A stretch of DNA of 64,000 nucleotides from Gemella morbillorum (GCF_900476045.1 NZ_LS483440.1:1696931-1760930); one strand, 5' to 3'. Positions 18,739 to 27,847 are shown, counted from the first letter of the stretch. Notes: generated from the sequence alone by a model not told the origin. Translations and numbers: made by a program.

Positions 18739-20460
18739 ATGAAGATAGACGGTAGAGCCATGGCGCTCTTTAATATTAAAAAAGAAGTTTACCTTGTTGC
18801 TTTGTGTAAACTTGTTGCTTTTTGGTGTTCTTTATTTTTCATCTACAATTTTGTAGATTTACTTTTCTATTTATTAGATAACCATTCTAAATCTGGTTTT
18901 ATCTTAACTTTTGCTTTTAGAACAACATTAAGTTTGGTTATTTACTACTTAGCTACTACTGGAGATAATTTCTTTAGTCACAAAATTTCTAAACAAGTTA
19001 GAAATACTTTGCGTGAAGAGATTTACAACAAAGTTGAAAAGTTATCACTTAATTATACGGAGGCTGTTAATACAGGTAGCCTTCTTGTTATGAACTCTTC
19101 TTCAATAGTTAATATTGAGTTTTATTTCAACAAATTCGTTCCTCAGATGTTCGCGACGTTGTTCATCGTCTTAAGTTCGTTTATTGTTTATGGTAAAATT
19201 CATATTCTGCTATTTATCGCAATGCTGGTTCTTTATCCATTAATACCTATATCTATTATGGTTATTATTAAAAAATCAAAAAAAGCCAACAAACAAAACT
19301 TTAGTGATTTCCTTAGTTTATCAGAAGTTTTCTATGATAGATTATCTGGTTTCACTACTGCAAAAATTTATGGAAAAGAAGATAACGTAGCTGGCGATGT
19401 TGATAATCGTAGTGCGCGTTATAGAAAATCAACAATGGCTCTGTTACGCCACCAACTTAATTCGATTAATGTAATGGATGCGATAACTTACGTTTCGATT
19501 TTTGTTTTATCTATTATTGCGATTTTTATCGTGAAAGACCAAAAACTTATCGTCTTCGTTATTGTTGCTACTCTTGAGTGTTTCAAACCGCTTCGTGCTT
19601 TAGGTGGATTATTCCATATTTCTATGAAGGGAAATGTTGAGTTAGATAATATCTACAAACTTCTTGATTATCCTGAACAAGAAAAAGACAATAATATTAC
19701 TCTAACATCTGGAAAAAATATCGTTTTAAGCAATGTAAGTTTTTCTTATAACGAAGAACCGACACTTAAAGATATTAACATGATTTTCAAACCTAGCACA
19801 AAAACTGCTCTTGTTGGAGAAAGTGGTAGTGGAAAATCTACTATTATAAAACTAATACTAGGGTTAAATTCTAACTACGCAGGAAGTATTAAATACGATA
19901 CTTTTGATATAGACACTATTCCGGCGAATAAAATGTCTAAAATAGCTACTCTTATTACTAATGATAGCTATCTTGTTCAAGGTTCAATCCGCTCTCACCT
20001 TTCTGTCAATAAACATATTACAGAAGAAGATATGTACAATGCTCTTGAAAAAGTTAATCTAAAAGACTTTGTAATTGAAAATGGTGGTCTTGACTATCAA
20101 CTTAGCTGTGGTGCTAGCAATCTTTCTGGTGGTCAAAAGCAACGTTTACTTGCTGCAAAAGCTATTTTGAAAGATAGTTATATCTATATATTAGATGAGG
20201 CTGTTTCTAACATTGATGATTACAGTAAAAAAATTGTTCATGATGCATTTGATTCAATTAAAAATGGAAAGATTATCGTTGTTATTTCTCACGATTTAGA
20301 AACCATTACTAATTCTGATAATATTTATGTATTGAAAGATCAGCAAATAATCGAAGAAGGTACTCATGAACAACTTATAGACCAACCTTCTCTATACAAA
20401 AAATTATTTAACGATCAACAACAATTAAAAGAGAAGTTTTTAGCTAAGGAGGTAGAGTAA
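18739..20460 (+). CDS. ABC exporter half-transporter, first subunit
   Basis: 573 residues: a six-helix membrane domain (about 20-300) fused to an ATPase domain. Walker A is GESGSGKST near 357, the signature LSGGQKQRL near 465, and the Walker B region YILDEAVSNIDD near 483. The switch histidine is in VVISHDLETI. The ATG follows AAAGGAGATATT. The stop overlaps the start of the next gene (ATGA-type overlap), so the two form a heterodimer. The type resembles CydCD/siderophore-like or multidrug exporters; the substrate is unknown. Confidence 0.88.
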   Translation: MKIDGRAMALFNIKKEVYLVALCKLVAFWCSLFFIYNFVDLLFYLLDNHSKSGFILTFAFRTTLSLVIYYLATTGDNFFSHKISKQVRNTLREEIYNKVEKLSLNYTEAVNTGSLLVMNSSSIVNIEFYFNKFVPQMFATLFIVLSSFIVYGKIHILLFIAMLVLYPLIPISIMVIIKKSKKANKQNFSDFLSLSEVFYDRLSGFTTAKIYGKEDNVAGDVDNRSARYRKSTMALLRHQLNSINVMDAITYVSIFVLSIIAIFIVKDQKLIVFVIVATLECFKPLRALGGLFHISMKGNVELDNIYKLLDYPEQEKDNNITLTSGKNIVLSNVSFSYNEEPTLKDINMIFKPSTKTALVGESGSGKSTIIKLILGLNSNYAGSIKYDTFDIDTIPANKMSKIATLITNDSYLVQGSIRSHLSVNKHITEEDMYNALEKVNLKDFVIENGGLDYQLSCGASNLSGGQKQRLLAAKAILKDSYIYILDEAVSNIDDYSKKIVHDAFDSIKNGKIIVVISHDLETITNSDNIYVLKDQQIIEEGTHEQLIDQPSLYKKLFNDQQQLKEKFLAKEVE

Positions 20461-22067
20461 TGACATCACTAAAACAATTAAAACAACTTTTAGCGATTGC
20501 GAAAGAGTTTAAGCGACCACTTTTACGTGCGACATTGTTCGGAAGTCTAGGACATCTTACTTTAGTAGTATTTACCTACTTTATAGCATTGTTCTTTATA
20601 ACAAAAATTACAACAGTAGCGGCTATTTTATTTATTTTAATATTTATTCTAGCGATACTGAAAGGTCTGTTTAGCTATACAGAACAACTACTAAATCACT
20701 ATGTAGCTTTTAAAGTTTTACACACATTACGTATTAAAGTATTAGATAAATTCAAGCGTATTTCTATCGACAGCTTTACGAAAAATACATCTGGGGATTA
20801 CATGACGATGATTACAACCGATATAGAACTATTAGAGGTGTTTTACGCTCATACTATTACACCATTTCTAATCTATATCGCTCAAAGTTTAGTTGTTAGC
20901 ATATTTTTACTATTCTTCAGCGTGAAACTTGGCCTTGTTGCTTTGTTTGTTTATATAATTATCGGGCTAGTTTACCCACTTGCTTTTCGTAATAAAGGAC
21001 AAGAAGTTGGTGAAGGTTATCGTCGTAAACTAACTGCGGTTAATAACAATTCTTCTGAGCAAGCTTATGGTATTTTTGAAGCTCTTCAATATGATAAAAT
21101 CAAAGAAGAAAAAGCTAATATCCACATGGAAACAGAGGAATTAACTCATAGTTCTTACATCAAGAATAAGTTCCTAATAGACTTAAATACTTTAAACGTT
21201 ATTACTTACAATTTTGGAGTGCTTGGTTTTATTTACTTCGCTACAACGCTTGGTAATCCTAATACAACTATCGCCCTTAGTGCAATGTTTATCGTATCAT
21301 TTATTCCTATCTTGTATATGGGGAATCTTGCTTCTACTCTAAGTCAAACTATGGCGAGTGGAAAGAGATTTTTAGAACTTATGAACACACCAGAAGAACC
21401 AGAAAACACTGGACAAATCGTTGATTTTAAAGAGTTAAAAGTAGACAATCTTACTTATAGTTATAATGATTCTAACGTTGTCGAAAATCTAAGTTTTTCT
21501 GCAAAACGTGGTGAAATCATCGGTATTAGCGGCCCAAGTGGTTGTGGTAAATCAACAGTTGCTAAACTTATTATGAAATTCATCTCTGATGAGAATATGC
21601 ACGGTAACATCACTATTGATAACATAAATCTACGCGATATCGACAACCGCTTCTTTAGAGAAAATAGTTCTATAATCTTACAAGACAGCTATCTATTCAA
21701 CACTTCAATTAAGAATAATATCAGCTTCTTTGACAAAGATATTTACAAAGAGCGTTTAGCTGATTCACTTAAACACACTAACCTTAAAAACTTCGTCGAT
21801 AGCCTACGCCGTCGTGAAAATGAGATTGTTGGTGAGCGTAGTTCTAATATCAGCTCTGGACAAAAACAACGTCTTTCAGTTGCTCGTTCATTCTATAACG
21901 AAAGTAAACTTTTAATACTAGATGAGGCAACAGCAAACATTGATATTTTTAGTGAAATCGAAGTCTTAAAAGCGTTAGAAGCAGAAAAAGAAGATAAGAT
22001 TACTATCATTATCTCACACAACAAATCTACTTTATCAATTTGTGATAAAATAATTAAATTAGGATAA
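20460..22067 (+). CDS. ABC exporter half-transporter, second subunit
   Basis: 535 residues, fused membrane and ATPase domains. Walker A is GPSGCGKST near 357. The signature is degenerate (ISSGQKQRL rather than LSGGQ), as is common in one half of heterodimeric exporters with one weak ATP site. Walker B is LLILDEATANID and the switch IIISHNKSTL. Translation is coupled to the first subunit, and a shared terminator follows. Substrate unknown. The pair sits just beyond the copper transposon but is not part of it. Confidence 0.88.
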   Translation: MTSLKQLKQLLAIAKEFKRPLLRATLFGSLGHLTLVVFTYFIALFFITKITTVAAILFILIFILAILKGLFSYTEQLLNHYVAFKVLHTLRIKVLDKFKRISIDSFTKNTSGDYMTMITTDIELLEVFYAHTITPFLIYIAQSLVVSIFLLFFSVKLGLVALFVYIIIGLVYPLAFRNKGQEVGEGYRRKLTAVNNNSSEQAYGIFEALQYDKIKEEKANIHMETEELTHSSYIKNKFLIDLNTLNVITYNFGVLGFIYFATTLGNPNTTIALSAMFIVSFIPILYMGNLASTLSQTMASGKRFLELMNTPEEPENTGQIVDFKELKVDNLTYSYNDSNVVENLSFSAKRGEIIGISGPSGCGKSTVAKLIMKFISDENMHGNITIDNINLRDIDNRFFRENSSIILQDSYLFNTSIKNNISFFDKDIYKERLADSLKHTNLKNFVDSLRRRENEIVGERSSNISSGQKQRLSVARSFYNESKLLILDEATANIDIFSEIEVLKALEAEKEDKITIIISHNKSTLSICDKIIKLG

Positions 22068-22070
22068 GAC

Positions 22071-22102
22071 AAAAGGTATAGGTTTTTTACCCTATACCTT
22101 TT
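22071..22102. terminator. Bidirectional terminator between the ABC exporter and tetR genes
   Basis: AAAAGGTATAGG and CCTATACCTTTT form a perfect 12-base stem around TTTTTTAC, with U-rich exits in both directions. It serves the convergent operons. Confidence 0.85.
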
Positions 22103-22110
22103 AGTTATAT

Positions 22111-22755
22111 CTATATTGTCCAACAGTTATATATTTGGCGCTCTATCACATCTAAATCATGTTCTTCTGTTTCGCAGATAACTCCATCAAAGACGATGAA
22201 TCTCTGAATAAAATATGTAATTAACGCTCCCGCAATAGGTCTCATTATTTCAGGTAATGTCAATTCTTTATTGATTTCTGGATTATTCTGTTTTAAATAC
22301 TCGAAAAACTCATCCAATCTCCTTTCTTTAAAGACTTCTTCTGCACCTATAATTATCTTTTGTTTTAACTGCTCATTAGTTAATACTTCCGAGAAAATAA
22401 TCTTTATAATATCTTTATTTTCTTTCATAAATCTAAAACGATCTCTCACTATATAATGAATAATTTCTTTGATAGTTATAGTATTAATATTTTTTACCCT
22501 ACCTAAAAAATTTGAAAATAATCTTGGTAAAATCGGGGCAATTATTGAAATAAGCAAATCTTCTTTTGTCCGAAAGTATTTGAATACCGTCGCCTGGCTT
22601 ACTCCTGCAGCTTTCGCTATTTCTAACGTTGAAGTGCCATTGTATCCTTTTTTACCAAATAATATTATTGCCGCTTCTAATGTTTTTTTCTTACCAGGTG
22701 GCATATCTCCTTTAGCCATCAAATCCAAGGACGACTTTAATATGTTTTCTACCAT
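22111..22755 (-). CDS. TetR-family regulator of the adjacent ABC-2 efflux operon
   Basis: 214 residues. The N-terminal helix-turn-helix is KKTLEAAIILFGKKGYNGTS followed by EIAKAAGVSQATVFKYFRTKED (residues 23-67). The remainder is a helical ligand-binding domain. It is the third gene of the operon, 36 bases after the permease gene. The GTGAGTAAACACTCAC palindromes upstream of the operon are the likely targets, giving autoregulation. The inducing compound is unknown. Confidence 0.88.
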   Translation of the reverse strand: MVENILKSSLDLMAKGDMPPGKKKTLEAAIILFGKKGYNGTSTLEIAKAAGVSQATVFKYFRTKEDLLISIIAPILPRLFSNFLGRVKNINTITIKEIIHYIVRDRFRFMKENKDIIKIIFSEVLTNEQLKQKIIIGAEEVFKERRLDEFFEYLKQNNPEINKELTLPEIMRPIAGALITYFIQRFIVFDGVICETEEHDLDVIERQIYNCWTI

Positions 22756-22791
22756 TTTCTTCTCCTCTCGACTTCTCCTAACTCTACTTCT

Positions 22792-23874
22792 TTACACTTT
22801 TCTATAACGTTTTAATCCTATTATATTTAACGTAATTAAAACTACAAAAAAGATTGTTAAGGCGATAATATCTCCTTTTATATCTAAAAGATTTTTACCT
22901 TCCAAAATGATTTTACTTAAACCATCTCCGCTATAAGTTACAGGTAAAACTTTACTTATGTACACCGCCACTTTCCCCATACTTTCAACAGGGACAATAC
23001 CTGTAAAGAACATCTGTGGTATAATTACCAACGGTATAAACTGCATAACTTGAAACTCTGACTTCGCAGCTGTTGATAGAAGCATACCTAGTGCCAATGC
23101 TCCAAGAGCAAGCAGCATATTAACAATTATCACATAAACTAGACTTCCCGCAACTTCTATATTTAACAGATAAATAGCGGATAATGTAATGACAATAGTC
23201 TGAATTATCGCAAGAAATCCATAAGAGATAGTGTAACCGAAAATAATCTCACTTCTTTTTACCGGTGTCGCTAATAATCTATCTAATGTTCCACTAGTTC
23301 GTTCTTTTAGCAAAGCTATACCAGAAATTAAAAATACAAAGAAAAATGATATATAACCGATTAATATCGGTGCAATCTTATTGAAGAATGTCGTATCTTC
23401 ACTTCCATAGTTATAACTTTCGGTTATTTCTGGTTTTTGTTTAGTTAGCGCTAGACTGGGATTAACTTTTTGTATAGTTTCTATAAATCCTTTTATCTCT
23501 GCGCCGGTTAGACTAGCTTTTAAGACTTGTCGAGCTTGAGTAGTTTTTACAGAATCAGTATTTGCATATGTTACTTCGTACTTGTTGTCTTTATAATATA
23601 TTACCGTATCAAGCTGTCCATCTTTTAATTTTTTCTCCGCTTCTTCTTTTGTAGTTATACCTTCTAAACTAACATTATCTACATTTTTCATAACCTCTTC
23701 TACTTTTGTCGGTACATCTACCGCACCAATGCGGACATTTTCTGTTGTATCAGCTGAAAAAACTATATTTAACAGCCACATTATAAGTATCGGAGCAATA
23801 AACATTAACGCAAAAGTTCTCTTATCCCTAAACAACTCTTTAAAAACTTTTTTAGCAATAGCTATCGTTCTCAT
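22792..23874 (-). CDS. ABC-2 type permease (YhgE/DrrB-like efflux)
   Basis: 360 residues. One N-terminal membrane helix (ALMFIAPILIMWLLNIVF) is followed by a large extracytoplasmic loop (about 45-170) and five more helices in the C-terminal half, ending GLKRYRKV. This is the LmrD/YhfI-like drug-export architecture. The ribosome binding site GGAGGT lies inside the end of the ATPase gene, one base away, so expression is coupled. Confidence 0.85.
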   Translation of the reverse strand: MRTIAIAKKVFKELFRDKRTFALMFIAPILIMWLLNIVFSADTTENVRIGAVDVPTKVEEVMKNVDNVSLEGITTKEEAEKKLKDGQLDTVIYYKDNKYEVTYANTDSVKTTQARQVLKASLTGAEIKGFIETIQKVNPSLALTKQKPEITESYNYGSEDTTFFNKIAPILIGYISFFFVFLISGIALLKERTSGTLDRLLATPVKRSEIIFGYTISYGFLAIIQTIVITLSAIYLLNIEVAGSLVYVIIVNMLLALGALALGMLLSTAAKSEFQVMQFIPLVIIPQMFFTGIVPVESMGKVAVYISKVLPVTYSGDGLSKIILEGKNLLDIKGDIIALTIFFVVLITLNIIGLKRYRKV

Positions 23875-23875
23875 T

Positions 23876-24592
23876 TTATTTTACCTCCACTGTTAAAAAT
23901 ACATCTTCAATAGTATTTACATTATTCTTTTCTTTTAGGTTGTTAGGAGTATCAAAGGCAATTATTTTCCCACCTAAAAGAAGACCTACCTTATTACAAA
24001 GTTCCGCTTCATCCATAACATGAGTAGTAATCAAAATACCTACACCATTGTCACGTTGTTTATAAAGCTCTCTCCAAACCTTTCTACGCAAAGCAGGATC
24101 TATACCTACGGTTGGCTCATCTAATACTAATAACTTTGGTTTTCCTAACAATGCAATCGCCAGAGATAAGCGACGTTTCATCCCACCAGAATAATTTTCT
24201 ACTTGCTTTTTCAAGTCCGCCGATAAATCTACCACTTCTGCGACATAACCTATTTCTTCTTTTAATTTTTCTCCTTTAAGGTTTTTCATCTGTCCAAAAA
24301 ACTCTAAATTTTCATAGCCGGTCAGCGCTTCATATAGTGCGTCACTTTGCGCCATATAACCTATATTCCCTAATATCTTTCGTTCCGGCATTATTTTATC
24401 TAAAACGAGCGCTTTTCCCGTATCTGCTTTTTCCATCCCTAACATAGTTTTTATTAATGTAGATTTCCCCGAACCACTCGGCCCTATTAAACCTATTATC
24501 TCAGATTTTTTTAGCTGAAAATCTATATTATCCAAAACCTTTTGTTGACCAAAACTTTTGCTTAGCTGAGTTATATCTATAAATCTATCCAT
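23876..24592 (-). CDS. ABC-2 efflux ATP-binding protein
   Basis: 238 residues from the ATG at 24592 (MDRFIDITQLSKSFGQQKVL), chosen over an upstream TTG because AAAGGGTGA precedes it. Walker A is GPSGSGKST, the signature YSGGMKRRLSLAIALL, Walker B LLVLDEPTVGIDP and the switch ITTHVMDEAE. It energises the next-encoded permease. It is the first gene of a TetR-controlled operon, probably exporting a toxic compound. Confidence 0.9.
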   Translation of the reverse strand: MDRFIDITQLSKSFGQQKVLDNIDFQLKKSEIIGLIGPSGSGKSTLIKTMLGMEKADTGKALVLDKIMPERKILGNIGYMAQSDALYEALTGYENLEFFGQMKNLKGEKLKEEIGYVAEVVDLSADLKKQVENYSGGMKRRLSLAIALLGKPKLLVLDEPTVGIDPALRRKVWRELYKQRDNGVGILITTHVMDEAELCNKVGLLLGGKIIAFDTPNNLKEKNNVNTIEDVFLTVEVK

Positions 24593-24631
24593 ATTAATCA
24601 CCCTTTCTTTATTTATATTCAAACTTTTTTA

Positions 24632-24647
24632 GTGAGTAAACACTCAC
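24632..24647. promoter_or_regulatory. TetR-type operator, proximal copy
   Basis: A GTGAGT-AAAC-ACTCAC palindrome lies about 40 bases upstream of the ATPase start. It is identical to the copy at 24773. Confidence 0.75.
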
Positions 24648-24766
24648 CTTTGTTTTAAAAAATTTTTGACTTTAGTTTTTTAATAACTCTAAAATCAAAT
24701 CATTTTAAATATCTTCTCAATAATAATTAAATTTGTTATCAAAACTTATATCTATCTTCTACTTTT

Positions 24767-24795
24767 AGTATAGTGAGTAAACACTCACTTGTCAA
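24767..24795 (-). promoter_or_regulatory. Efflux operon promoter with the operator filling the spacer
   Basis: Minus-strand TTGACA (24790-24795) and TATACT (24767-24772) are 17 bases apart. The 16-base palindrome GTGAGTAAACACTCAC (24773-24788) occupies nearly the whole spacer, a classic repression layout. Confidence 0.8.
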
Positions 24796-24859
24796 GTAAT
24801 AAATGAAACTATAAGCAATATTTCTTTAGTTATTCGCTCCTTTAGTCACCACAACAAAA

Positions 24860-24942
24860 TAAAAAACAATCTCAAATATCACGTGACTTTATCAACAAGA
24901 TTTTTTCCAAAACTTGTCAGTTAGTTAAGATACTCAAGATTG
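24860..24942 (-). terminator. Long-stem terminator of the tail-domain membrane gene
   Basis: CAAUCUUGAGUAUC pairs with GAUAUUUGAGAUUG over 14 positions with wobbles, across a loop of about 50 bases, then UUUUUUAUUUUG. It lies just after the stop at 24962 on the minus strand. Confidence 0.5.
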
Positions 24943-24961
24943 TTTTATATATTTTCAGATA

Positions 24962-25492
24962 TTATTTTTTCTCTGTAATATTTACAGTTATTTCACCTTT
25001 ACTATTACGTCCTAGTGTGTATGAATAACCTTTTTTGTTCTCTTTTATTAAACGAGCAATTTCTGCATCTGCATATTTTTTAGCTTCTTCTGAAGTTTTG
25101 AATGTTCCAGATGTTGTTGTAGAAGGTGTTTTATCATCTTTCTTATCGCTTGAATTGTTATTGTTACTATTATTTGCACGTCTATTATTTGATGTAGCGT
25201 TATTGTTAGATGATCTATTTGCAGATGAGTTAGAGTTGTTAGAGTTTTGACTTTCACGATATTTTTCTTCATCACTTTTAGCTTTAGATGTTGATGATTT
25301 TGAATCTTCATTATCATCATTATCTTCTTTTTCTTTATCTTTTGATTTAGATGTTGACGTCGTGTTGTTGTCTTTTTTCTTACTTGCATTATCTCCGCCT
25401 GAGAAATAGCTAATCGCTAAAAATAAAGCACTACATAGAAATATCGCTAGAACAATTCCCCATAATACTTTTAGTAATCTATTATCTTTCAT
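24962..25492 (-). CDS. Membrane-anchored protein with low-complexity linker and C-terminal domain
   Basis: 176 residues. An N-terminal transmembrane helix (RLLKVLWGIVLAIFLCSALF) is followed by a Ser/Asn/Lys/Asp-rich disordered linker (about 35-125) and a small domain (FKTSEEAKKYADAEIARLIK, ending VNITEKK). The start follows AAAGGA. It is a paralogue of the protein at 31442: the N-terminus, the FKT-E/S-EA pattern and the I-RL-KE-KK stretch match. It probably faces outward from the membrane. Function unknown; the C-terminal fold looks like a small alpha/beta surface domain. Confidence 0.75.
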   Translation of the reverse strand: MKDNRLLKVLWGIVLAIFLCSALFLAISYFSGGDNASKKKDNNTTSTSKSKDKEKEDNDDNEDSKSSTSKAKSDEEKYRESQNSNNSNSSANRSSNNNATSNNRRANNSNNNNSSDKKDDKTPSTTTSGTFKTSEEAKKYADAEIARLIKENKKGYSYTLGRNSKGEITVNITEKK

Positions 25493-25737
25493 TTTTTATC
25501 AATCCTTTGTTTTTTTATATTAATATTATAATACTCTTTTGAAAAATTTTCTACTATTTTTTTCGCCATTTTCTTAATATAATCCTAACACTTCTACATT
25601 AAGTTTAATTTAAAACTAACCTATAAAATCTCTTCCTAAAAATTTATTTTTCATGAGAAAATCTCTCTATTTTTTCGATATGTTTAATGTCAGAGGCCAA
25701 AGACAAATAACAAATAAATATAAAGGAGATTTTTATT

Positions 25738-25932
25738 ATAAAATTACTTAAAAAAACATTACATTTAAACTATTCAGAGCCGAAAGGCGACAAACAAGTT
25801 GTTAAAAGTTATTCATTCAATGTTAACGCTGATACTGACGATACTAAACTTAAAGAAGTAGCCGATGAAATCGCGAAATTAGTATCTAAAAACATTGATA
25901 ATACTACAATTAATACAAAATCACTAATTTAA
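25738..25932 (+). CDS. DUF1659-like small protein with a non-ATG start
   Basis: 64 residues reading KLLKKTLHLNYSEPKGDKQ, then SYSFNVNADTDDTKLKEVAD and a tail ending NTKSLI. AAAGGAG (25722-25728) is correctly placed, but the only in-frame start options are ATA at 25738 or ATT at 25735, and no ATG or GTG is available. The short beta-helix layout (strand, NVNADTDD turn, helix) matches DUF1659 proteins, which in Firmicutes are paired with DUF2922 proteins, as here. A weak start, or a recent ATG to ATA change, would lower expression. Function unknown. Confidence 0.6.
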   Translation: MKLLKKTLHLNYSEPKGDKQVVKSYSFNVNADTDDTKLKEVADEIAKLVSKNIDNTTINTKSLI

Positions 25933-25947
25933 TAGAGGAGAATTATT

Positions 25948-26160
25948 ATGGAAAAAACATTAAATATTTTTTTTACAACTAAAAATAAAAAAACTTATCA
26001 TATTTCTTTAGCTCATCCTAAAGATGGCTTAACTAAAGAAGTTGTCCAAGGTGTCGCTCAAAAAATTATTGATGCACAATGCTTTAACAGTGATAAACAT
26101 ACTCTTGTTGCTTTCAAAAAAGCAACTTATGTAACTCGTGAAGAAAACGAGATTCTATAA
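25948..26160 (+). CDS. DUF2922 family protein
   Basis: 70 residues (MEKTLNIFFTTKNKKTYHIS, then LAHPKDGLTKEVVQGVAQKI). The strand-PKDGLT-helix-FKKATYV layout is typical of DUF2922. The gene follows the DUF1659-like gene by 15 bases with its own AGGAG and ends before a strong terminator. The family has no known function but commonly travels with DUF1659 and YvrJ genes. Confidence 0.8.
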   Translation: MEKTLNIFFTTKNKKTYHISLAHPKDGLTKEVVQGVAQKIIDAQCFNSDKHTLVAFKKATYVTREENEIL

Positions 26161-26166
26161 TTAAGC

Positions 26167-26198
26167 AAAAAAGGTGCGATATCTATCGCACCTTTTTT
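26167..26198. terminator. Strong terminator after the DUF2922 gene
   Basis: AAAAAAGGTGCGAT and ATCGCACCTTTTTT form a perfect 14-base stem with an ATCT loop. Confidence 0.9.
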
Positions 26199-26262
26199 AT
26201 GCGCACATTATTATTTAGAGAAGTATTAAAGAAAAAATCATAAATTTTAAGGAGGGTCTTTT

Positions 26263-26415
26263 ATGGATATTTTGAATTTTATCAACACTGTAGGTTTCCC
26301 TATTTTTGTTGCTGTTTTTTTCTTATTAAAACTAGATAAAACTCTGCAAAATATCGGAAAAAGTGTCAATGATTTGACCGAAATTATCAAAATAAAACTT
26401 AACACTAAAGACTAA
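26263..26415 (+). CDS. YvrJ family protein, single membrane helix
   Basis: 50 residues: MDILNFINTVGFPIFVAVFF, one transmembrane helix, then a charged amphipathic tail (LDKTLQNIGKSVNDLTEIIK). GGAGGG precedes the ATG. The NVGFPI-type opening is the YvrJ signature. The size and the helix-plus-tail shape resemble small holins. It lies directly upstream of a CHAP hydrolase gene, which makes a holin-like role an attractive inference. Confidence 0.75.
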   Translation: MDILNFINTVGFPIFVAVFFLLKLDKTLQNIGKSVNDLTEIIKIKLNTKD

Positions 26416-26487
26416 TTTTTACTCTTACACATAGTCAATTTATAGAGTTAGTTCATTCAAATAGATTATTTATTAAGGAGGCTTATT

Positions 26488-27165
26488 ATGGCAACACAAC
26501 AAACAATGGTTAATTGGGCAAAAGATCAAATTTATAAATGGATAGATATGGATGGCGCTTATGGAGCACAGTGCGTTGACTTAATTATGGCTTATGTCAA
26601 AAACTTCGCAAACTTTCGTGTATCAGGCAACGCTATTGACTACTTGACAAACTCCCTTCCTAATGGATGGCGTCGATATCGTAAAGGAGAAGCTACTATC
26701 GCTCCTGGAGACATTGCAATATGGCACTGGGGCTCATGGGACAAATATGGTCACGTTGGAATCGTTATCGATGTGCGTAGTAATATTATTACTTCTGTTG
26801 AGCAAAATGTTGATGGTACTCCAGAGCGTGGTGGTGCAGCAAAAATTATGGCGCGTGACGATACTTATCTTGTCGGTTTTATCCGTCCGCCTTATGACAA
26901 CGGAGAAAACTGGACAAGAATACCCGAACAAGGAAGATTTATAGTTGAAGTAACAGAAATTAACGTTCGAACAAAACCTAGTATTTTTTCTCAAAAAGTC
27001 GACTCTTACACTACTGGAGAAAAAGTTTTTTATGATAGTTATGTTATTAACGAAGGTCTAATTTGGATTAGTTATATTTCTTACAAAGGCGAACGCCATT
27101 ATATTGCTACCGGCGCTTGTAAAAATGGAAAAAGAATAAGCAACTGGGGACGATTTTTACAATAA
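26488..27165 (+). CDS. CHAP-domain peptidoglycan hydrolase with SH3-type wall-binding domain
   Basis: 225 residues. The CHAP domain (about 5-135) has the catalytic cysteine in AQCVDLIMAYV near 29 and the histidine in YGHVGIVIDV near 92. The C-terminal bacterial SH3 domain (about 150-225) reads EVTEINVRTKPSIFSQKV and ends NWGRFLQ. There is no signal peptide, so release would need lysis or a holin, as with phage endolysins. AAGGAGG precedes the ATG. The gene is followed by its own terminator. No other phage structural genes are nearby. Confidence 0.88.
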   Translation: MATQQTMVNWAKDQIYKWIDMDGAYGAQCVDLIMAYVKNFANFRVSGNAIDYLTNSLPNGWRRYRKGEATIAPGDIAIWHWGSWDKYGHVGIVIDVRSNIITSVEQNVDGTPERGGAAKIMARDDTYLVGFIRPPYDNGENWTRIPEQGRFIVEVTEINVRTKPSIFSQKVDSYTTGEKVFYDSYVINEGLIWISYISYKGERHYIATGACKNGKRISNWGRFLQ

Positions 27166-27187
27166 TTCATATATAAACCTGTAAAAC

Positions 27188-27223
27188 AAAAAAGAAAGAT
27201 ACTCTTACCTATCTTTCTTTTTT
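27188..27223 (+). terminator. Terminator of the CHAP hydrolase gene
   Basis: AAAAAAGAAAGATA and TATCTTTCTTTTTT form a perfect stem with a CTCTTACC loop. Confidence 0.9.
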
Positions 27224-27281
27224 AATATTTACCCCCTAAAGGTCCCTGACCACCAATTATTAACCCTACATTATGTTGATG

Positions 27282-27327
27282 AAAGATTATAATTCAATAG
27301 AGTCCGCCTTAGCGGCCAAGAATCTTT
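27282..27327 (+). other. Possible structured RNA element in a 620-base gene-free stretch
   Basis: AAAGATT pairs with AATCTTT, enclosing a CCGC-CTTA-GCGG stem-loop. This part is more GC-balanced than the very T-rich remainder (27328-27840), where no gene is seen. Confidence 0.3.
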
Positions 27328-27847
27328 AGGTAAAGGGATTTGTTAAGGTGTTTTTTATAAAAAAGTTAGTGCTTCTAATTAACTTTTGAAAATACTCAAA
27401 ATTTTTAAATTTACTGTTTTTCTCTTATCTCTATATTAAGTGTATCAAAGTTTTTATAATAAATCAACAATTATTTGTTAAAATATTTCGTTTATTATAT
27501 AACCGTCTGTAGTTTTATATTTCGTTCTTTAAACTAAAATTAAAATATTAACAATTATTTTTACTTTATGTATACCTCAACAAAATAAAGTTTCTTTGTT
27601 TTTTCTGCTTTCTTGTATTTTTGTTTTTATGTAAATAATAATAATTTTTTAAAATAAAATAATGTGGTTATTTTTCTTTTTTTATGTTTTATTGATAACT
27701 TGTCTCTATTTTTCTCTATTTTAAGTTTTCTGTTGATTTTATTGAAAGTTTAGTTTAAACTTATTTAATATACAAATATTATCTTTATTATTTTTTAGTT
27801 TTTGGTGGATTACTTAATCTACCTTTTATTGTTTTCGAGGTGTTTTT

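Noticed and set aside
25048..25389. Second frame in the linker of the tail-domain membrane protein
   Set aside because: It arises from the repetitive Asn/Ser/Lys codons; the annotated frame has a start signal, helix and a domain shared with a paralogue.
25738..27165. Complete prophage
   Set aside because: The hydrolase and YvrJ-like genes look phage-like, but no integrase, capsid, terminase or tail genes are near.
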